This document shows, piece by piece, positions 6,056-9,298 of a stretch of 9,298 bases of DNA. The DNA comes from CAYLLT01 sp964591605 (lineage in GTDB: Bacteria; Planctomycetota; Phycisphaerae; UBA1845; PWPN01), in the NCBI GenBank assembly GCA_964591605.1, contig CAZQEN010000309.1, forward strand, positions 1 through 9,298, read 5' to 3'. A program made the translations under genes and the position numbers. Numbering within the stretch: position 1 is the first letter of the stretch; each line of letters starts with the position of its first letter. The notes beneath the pieces are model-generated. The model was not told the DNA's origin and ran no database searches. It was given only the letters and a program-made list of their open reading frames with translations.

Positions 6056-6445
6056 GTGATCGCCCCGATCCAACCCGTTGGCTGGAATGGCTGCCTGCCG
6101 GCCGCGCCCCCCTGCAGTCTGAGGTTTGATCTCGCCTGCGCGCTCACCTTCCGGACGCTCTACGGCTCATGGTTCTGTCCGGCCGTCATCATCGACCCAC
6201 CCGACTCGACCGAGCCGCCCGGCGGCCAGCCCCCGCGCCGGTACCCGCCCGGCGTGTGTCCCCCCGAACGTCGGCCCATCGAGTGGGCGCCCTGGCCCTC
6301 CACACCGTCCCGCGTGACCGAGCCCGGCCGCTGGTGGCCCGGCAACGAGCTGCCACCCATCCCTCCGCCGGCCCCTCCGCGGGCGGCCCTGCAGACCATC
6401 ATCATCCCGGTCCCCACCTACGGCCGCCTCAACCTCTGGGCGTAG
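6056..6445 (+). CDS. Proline/tryptophan-rich protein of unknown function
   Basis: I do not recognise this 129-residue protein. About 88 percent of its codons end in G or C, which argues for real coding. An in-frame TGA at 6047 limits the start; the only start codon in reach is the GTG at 6056, with a weak purine-rich GGACGGA upstream. The first ~50 residues are mildly hydrophobic (LRFDLACALTFRTLYG, WFCPAVII), perhaps a membrane or signal segment, though not a clear signal peptide. The middle is rich in proline, arginine and tryptophan (PPGG, RRYPPG, GRWWPG, PPIPPPAPP). The end is IIIPVPTYGRLNLWA. Cysteines are few. It is transcribed away from queA and towards the DNRLRE gene, with no partner in an operon. 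It could be a lineage-specific exported or envelope protein, but this is a guess. Antisense open frames over it look like shadows. Confidence 0.45.
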   Translation: MIAPIQPVGWNGCLPAAPPCSLRFDLACALTFRTLYGSWFCPAVIIDPPDSTEPPGGQPPRRYPPGVCPPERRPIEWAPWPSTPSRVTEPGRWWPGNELPPIPPPAPPRAALQTIIIPVPTYGRLNLWA

Positions 6446-6475
6446 CCGCTTCCCGCTCCGACCCCATCCGCGTTT

Positions 6476-6507
6476 GCGAAGCGCCCCCCAATAGAGCGCG
6501 AAGCGCC
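6476..6507. repeat. Short direct repeat GCGAAGCGCC
   Basis: Two perfect copies of GCGAAGCGCC (6476-6485 and 6498-6507) lie 22 bp apart in the gap between two converging genes. A small inverted repeat (GCGAA/TTCGC, 6509-6521) follows. It may be a remnant of a dispersed palindrome or part of a weak terminator. The rest of the gap (6446-6699) shows nothing more. Confidence 0.4.
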
Positions 6508-6699
6508 AGCGAAAGGTTCGCCATACCATTAATAACGCACCAAAACCCTCCCTTGCCCTTCCCGATCCGCCGGTGGCCGGGTGCCCCATCCATCGCGCAG
6601 CGTTGGGTGGCGTCTCGATGATGGCCAGAACAACAGACTCCCCCTTCTCAGAGACCATTCCCCCGTCAGGATGAGCAAGCCCAAGACCGGCGGTCCGGG

Positions 6700-7962
6700 C
6701 TACGGACACAGCGCCTGCAAACCAATCCCCGCCTTGGCCATGAGCACGTCAGCGCCCGTGATGTTCCCGTCCAGATCGACGTCATACTGCGGTCCATCCG
6801 CCACCGCTGTCCCCAGGCGCAGCCTGGCCAGGATCGCGTCGCTCAGAGTGATTCCACCGCTCATCGTGGTATCGCCCGCCAGCGCGCGAACCCGCACGTC
6901 GTGATCGCCCGTCAGCCCCGCAACCGACAACGGCGAGAGATCGATCGCATAGCAGGTCTGATCCGGAAGCTGTCCGGGGTCGAACACAATCGCCGCGGTG
7001 TCGGCATCCACCATCGCAACGCTCGAAGGCGTGTATGCCTGGGGCGAGCCCGGCACGCCGCCGACCGTCGTCTGCCCCGTGACCGTGACCGCACCCGGCG
7101 GCACGCTCACCGGCCCGCTGAAATCCACCTCGATGCGCCGGACCCCGCCCGCCCGCGCCTCGACCGTCGGACCCGTGGCCCCGTCGCCCGCGCCCGCCGG
7201 ATCCAGCACGATGGCATGGTCGACCGTCCCGCCGTGCGTCCGGACACTCCGCCACTGCAGGATGCTCACCGGGGGCGGCGGTTCGTAAGTGACCGAGAGC
7301 TTCGGCCGGTTCGCAGGCAGAGGATACTCGCGCGAGGCAAACTTTTTGGCCGTCGTGGGCGTGCTCTCATCCCCCTTGATCAGCCAGCCGAAGTCCGAGC
7401 CCGGATTGTCAAGCATGTTCTGGACATCCGCCGCGAGCTGCCCGGACGTCCAACTGTAAAAGCCGACCGCCCCGACGCCCTGACTCGCGCTCTCGCTCGC
7501 CGTGAAATCACCGCCCTCTGTATCCCACAGAACCGTGTCAAAGAACCGGTGTTCCCAGGTCGCATCGCCGGGCCCCGCCGGCGAGCCCCCACCCTGCCCG
7601 GACGCCTCTCCCTCCCCCCAGCTCGCCAGCACGCGATGCAGCGTGACTGTTTTCACCCCGGCGATCGTCTTGTCCATGTAAAGCGTCAGCGTCGCCCCCG
7701 TGACGGTCGACCCCACAGGAACGTGCGCGGCGACATTGAACTGCATGAGCCCGCGCTTGATGCGGCCGACGAGATCACGGCCGGCGTAGACGCCGCTGTC
7801 CCCACCGTTGCTGTTGGTGCCCAGTTGATCCAGCAGCGTGTTGTCCTGTTCGCACGAAATGTCCACTGTCGCCGCCCGCAGCACCGGGCCTGCGTATCCG
7901 ACGGGGAGCGCCGCGGCCAGCAGCCAGACCCGCGGCGCGCACCAACCTGCCGTTCCTGTCAT
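6700..7962 (-). CDS. Secreted DNRLRE-domain protein with dockerin-like C-terminus
   Basis: The 420-residue protein begins with a signal peptide (hydrophobic VWLLAAALPVGYAG, cleavage probably near residue 30). Residues about 33-230 match the DNRLRE type of beta-sandwich: EQDNTLLD, GRIKRGLMQFNV, GSTVTGATLTLYM, a tryptophan-rich WEHRFFDTVLW segment, and KKFASREY before the last strands. Then comes an Ig-like region beginning around PPPPVSILQW and including GGVRRIEVDFSGPV. The end carries two EF-hand-like loops, D364 to D375 and D394 to D405 (DVDLDGNITGAD), as in dockerin repeats that bind calcium; the first loop lacks some acidic residues. The ATG has a strong AAGAGGTGA six bases upstream. It follows the PEP-CTERM gene by 24 bp, so both are probably one operon and exported. 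The role is likely structural or in polymer binding; no catalytic residues are seen. Confidence 0.85.
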   Translation of the reverse strand: MTGTAGWCAPRVWLLAAALPVGYAGPVLRAATVDISCEQDNTLLDQLGTNSNGGDSGVYAGRDLVGRIKRGLMQFNVAAHVPVGSTVTGATLTLYMDKTIAGVKTVTLHRVLASWGEGEASGQGGGSPAGPGDATWEHRFFDTVLWDTEGGDFTASESASQGVGAVGFYSWTSGQLAADVQNMLDNPGSDFGWLIKGDESTPTTAKKFASREYPLPANRPKLSVTYEPPPPVSILQWRSVRTHGGTVDHAIVLDPAGAGDGATGPTVEARAGGVRRIEVDFSGPVSVPPGAVTVTGQTTVGGVPGSPQAYTPSSVAMVDADTAAIVFDPGQLPDQTCYAIDLSPLSVAGLTGDHDVRVRALAGDTTMSGGITLSDAILARLRLGTAVADGPQYDVDLDGNITGADVLMAKAGIGLQALCP

Positions 7963-7986
7963 GGTTCACCTCTTGGATTTGGGGTT

Positions 7987-8679
7987 TCATCCGGAACACC
8001 TCGCTGGTACTCGACGTGCACGGCCGGCTGCTACGGCCGCACCCATCGCGATCAGCCACAGGGTTACCGGTTCAGGGACCAGAATAATGTTGTCGAAGCC
8101 GACGCGCGCCGAGACAGGCGTCCCGCCCGACTCAGGCGATCCGCTCTGGTGCCGGATCATGATGCGGTTCACATTCGCCAGCAGATTCGCCATCGGGTCG
8201 AACGGCAGCACCAGCGTCAGACCGGCCGCCGTGATGTCAAACGAGAGGTGATGCCACGCTCCGTCGGCGGGAATGCTGATCGCCGTCGTGGACGTGGCGC
8301 GGCTCGATTGACTGTTTCCGCCAAAGAGCACGACTCGAAAGTCCAGGGCCGGGCTTCCGACCAGATCGATGATCTTCACATCCGCCTCAAGCCGCGTCGC
8401 GCCCGCCGCCGGATAGTCACCCTGGTAGCGCGCGGCTTCGTTGAAGACCGCCAGGTGCGGCGTCGAGCCCAGACTGCCGGAGCTCGCCCGCAGGAAGGCA
8501 TCCCCCGCCCCGGCCGGCCCCCCCGTCGTCTCGTGCGCATCCACCGCTCCGTCCCAGTTCTGCAGGCCATCCTGGAACGTGTCCACGATGCCCACCACCG
8601 CGCCCTGCGCCGGCATCACCAGCAGACACACCACACACCCTGCCCACGCCGCCCATCCCGCTCCTTGAGCCCTTCCCAT
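7987..8679 (-). CDS. PEP-CTERM protein with beta-sandwich ectodomain
   Basis: The ATG at 8679 gives 230 residues and starts with a signal peptide (hydrophobic AWAGCVVCLLVMPAQGA). GGGAG lies 7 bp upstream; further in-frame starts at 8697 and 8754 would only place extra residues before the signal. The middle, starting DTFQDGLQNW, has GGPAGAGDAFL, an LDFRVVLFGG strand and WHHLSFDI, and resembles carbohydrate-binding or laminin-G-like beta-sandwich modules; this is pattern-based. The C-terminus has VPEP at 201-204, a hydrophobic helix (LWLIAMGAAVAA) and a basic cluster RARR, the PEP-CTERM signal cut by an exosortase. The tail runs about seven residues past the basic cluster, longer than usual. 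It would be anchored and then released or attached to exopolysaccharide. It is the first gene of a pair with the DNRLRE gene. Confidence 0.85.
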   Translation of the reverse strand: MGRAQGAGWAAWAGCVVCLLVMPAQGAVVGIVDTFQDGLQNWDGAVDAHETTGGPAGAGDAFLRASSGSLGSTPHLAVFNEAARYQGDYPAAGATRLEADVKIIDLVGSPALDFRVVLFGGNSQSSRATSTTAISIPADGAWHHLSFDITAAGLTLVLPFDPMANLLANVNRIMIRHQSGSPESGGTPVSARVGFDNIILVPEPVTLWLIAMGAAVAAGRARRVPARCSG

Positions 8680-8757
8680 GTGGCCGCTCCCTTCCATTTG
8701 CCCTGCAATCCCGAAACCTCTTATCGGCGAGATGTCTGCCGAAGAGGTCTCCATCTC

Positions 8758-8785
8758 ATTTCAGATCTCAAATTTCAGATCTCAA
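8758..8785. repeat. Heptamer-phased repeat, two 14-bp units
   Basis: ATTTCAGATCTCAA occurs twice in perfect tandem (28 bp), and a decayed third unit follows. Each 14-mer consists of two similar heptamers (ATTTCAG and ATCTCAA), so the period is seven. It is AT-rich in a GC-rich setting and lies about 80 bp upstream of the PEP-CTERM gene start, where regulatory sites would be expected. Confidence 0.85.
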
Positions 8786-8807
8786 ATCTGGATCTCTGCT
8801 GAGGGTG

Positions 8808-8837
8808 CCCCACCCCGTTCCGAAGGACGGGGTGGGG
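8808..8837. repeat. Strong hairpin with UUCG loop on the minus strand
   Basis: An inverted repeat forms a stem of 13 bp (one G-T pair) with a four-base loop. Read on the minus strand the loop is C(UUCG)G, a very stable tetraloop; on the plus strand the loop is CGAA. The stem is almost pure C on one side and G on the other. No T run follows on either side, so it is better seen as a REP-like extragenic palindrome than as a simple terminator. Confidence 0.65.
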
Positions 8838-8839
8838 GA

Positions 8840-9264
8840 CAGACGAAACCGGTGAATTCCAGTCCCATCCGTCCCAATGCCGAGCGGCCAGGCACCCCCC
8901 ACTCCAGAAAAGCACCAACGGCAACTGCCTTGTCGTTCCCCCGCCACCCGGCGAACCCCCGACTTGGGCGCCCTGGATACTTTGAGCCGCGCAGACTCAC
9001 CATCCACCGGCCCGGCAACCCGGCGGCGAAATGGACCGCGTTCACGAGAAATCAGAGGCGAAGGAGAGAGACGTGGTGACGCCCGGCACGGTCAAGACCG
9101 CACCGCAACCCGTCGACGACGCGACACAGCCCTCAGACGCCCGATTCCTGGCCCGCTCGCGATACTCGGCAAACCCAATAGCCCGAATTCCGTCGACGCC
9201 CTCTATCCTACCGGGAGAGCATGCCTGCAATCAAGCCCCCACTCATGGGTCCGTGACAGCTTGG
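8840..9264. other. Gap without a convincing gene
   Basis: No recognisable protein is encoded here on either strand. One plus-strand frame has a good AAGGAG (9061-9066) six bases before GTG at 9073, but its translation has no known motif and runs into the palindrome at 9265. A minus-strand frame (GTG at 9045 down to 8782) reads through the hairpin and the heptamer repeat and loses codon bias. A TATCCT at 9204-9209 with GGGAG and ATG at 9221 could start an 11-codon peptide. None is strong enough to call. Confidence 0.5.
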
Positions 9265-9298
9265 GCGGGGTGGCATGGGCAGCTTCGGCTTCGCTGAG
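9265..9298. repeat. Palindromic element, cut by the window edge
   Basis: Bases 9265-9294 match 4638-4667 with one difference, starting GCGGGGTGGCATGGGCAGC and continuing into the left arm TTCGGCTTCGC. The right arm lies beyond the window. This copy shows that the element is dispersed. Confidence 0.75.

Noticed and set aside
6680..6699. Inverted repeat just after the DNRLRE gene as a terminator
   Set aside because: The stem is interrupted and no T run follows on the minus strand; it may be chance in GC-rich DNA.
6167..6709. Minus-strand open frame over the proline-rich gene
   Set aside because: Its codon pattern fits a shadow of the plus-strand frame and it crosses the direct repeats; no motif was seen.
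6901..8802. Very long plus-strand open frame over the PEP-CTERM/DNRLRE pair
   Set aside because: It is arginine-rich, has no motif and lies antisense to two clearly recognisable exported proteins.
8782..9045. Minus-strand frame reading through the hairpin and heptamer repeat
   Set aside because: Codon bias fades midway, the last third is repeat sequence and no ribosome-binding site precedes its GTG.

Overview
The window looks like chromosomal DNA of a high-GC planctomycete, most likely of the Phycisphaerae type; this is an inference. The signs are strong G/C preference at third codon positions, a secreted protein combining DNRLRE and dockerin-like repeats next to a PEP-CTERM protein, a CII-like helix-turn-helix regulator, and many short dispersed palindromes and heptamer arrays between and inside genes. 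TGA is an ordinary stop codon here: at least five other genes end with it.

Left part (1-3031, plus strand). A palindrome-rich stretch without genes (1-334) precedes a two-gene operon: a MacroD-type macro-domain protein (335-886), probably from a leaderless mRNA, and an L-Ala-D/L-Glu-type dipeptide epimerase (883-1986) overlapping it by four bases. Two single genes with their own sigma70-like promoters follow: a CII-like DNA-binding protein (2085-2582) and a NifU C-terminal-domain protein for iron-sulfur transfer (2768-3031).

Middle part (3116-5817, minus strand). queA (5817-4720, queuosine synthesis) lies upstream of rtcB (4525-3116, RNA ligase), with a palindromic element between them. rtcB is split by a single in-frame TGA directly after its catalytic histidine, where the family has glycine; the remainder continues in the same frame to a normal C-terminus. 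queA and the epimerase each carry a 28-bp array of four 7-bp units, inserted in frame.

Right part (5818-9298). A proline- and tryptophan-rich orphan gene (6056-6445, plus strand) diverges from queA. A minus-strand pair encodes a PEP-CTERM protein (8679-7987) and, 24 bp further on, a DNRLRE/dockerin-like protein (7962-6700); both look exported. The last 600 bp hold a third 28-bp heptamer-phased array, a strong hairpin and a palindromic element cut by the window edge, but no convincing gene.

No defence system, phage, CRISPR array, tRNA or rRNA was seen. The most unusual signals are the TGA inside the rtcB active-site motif, the three unrelated heptamer arrays of equal length, and the palindromes that share one end but have different cores.
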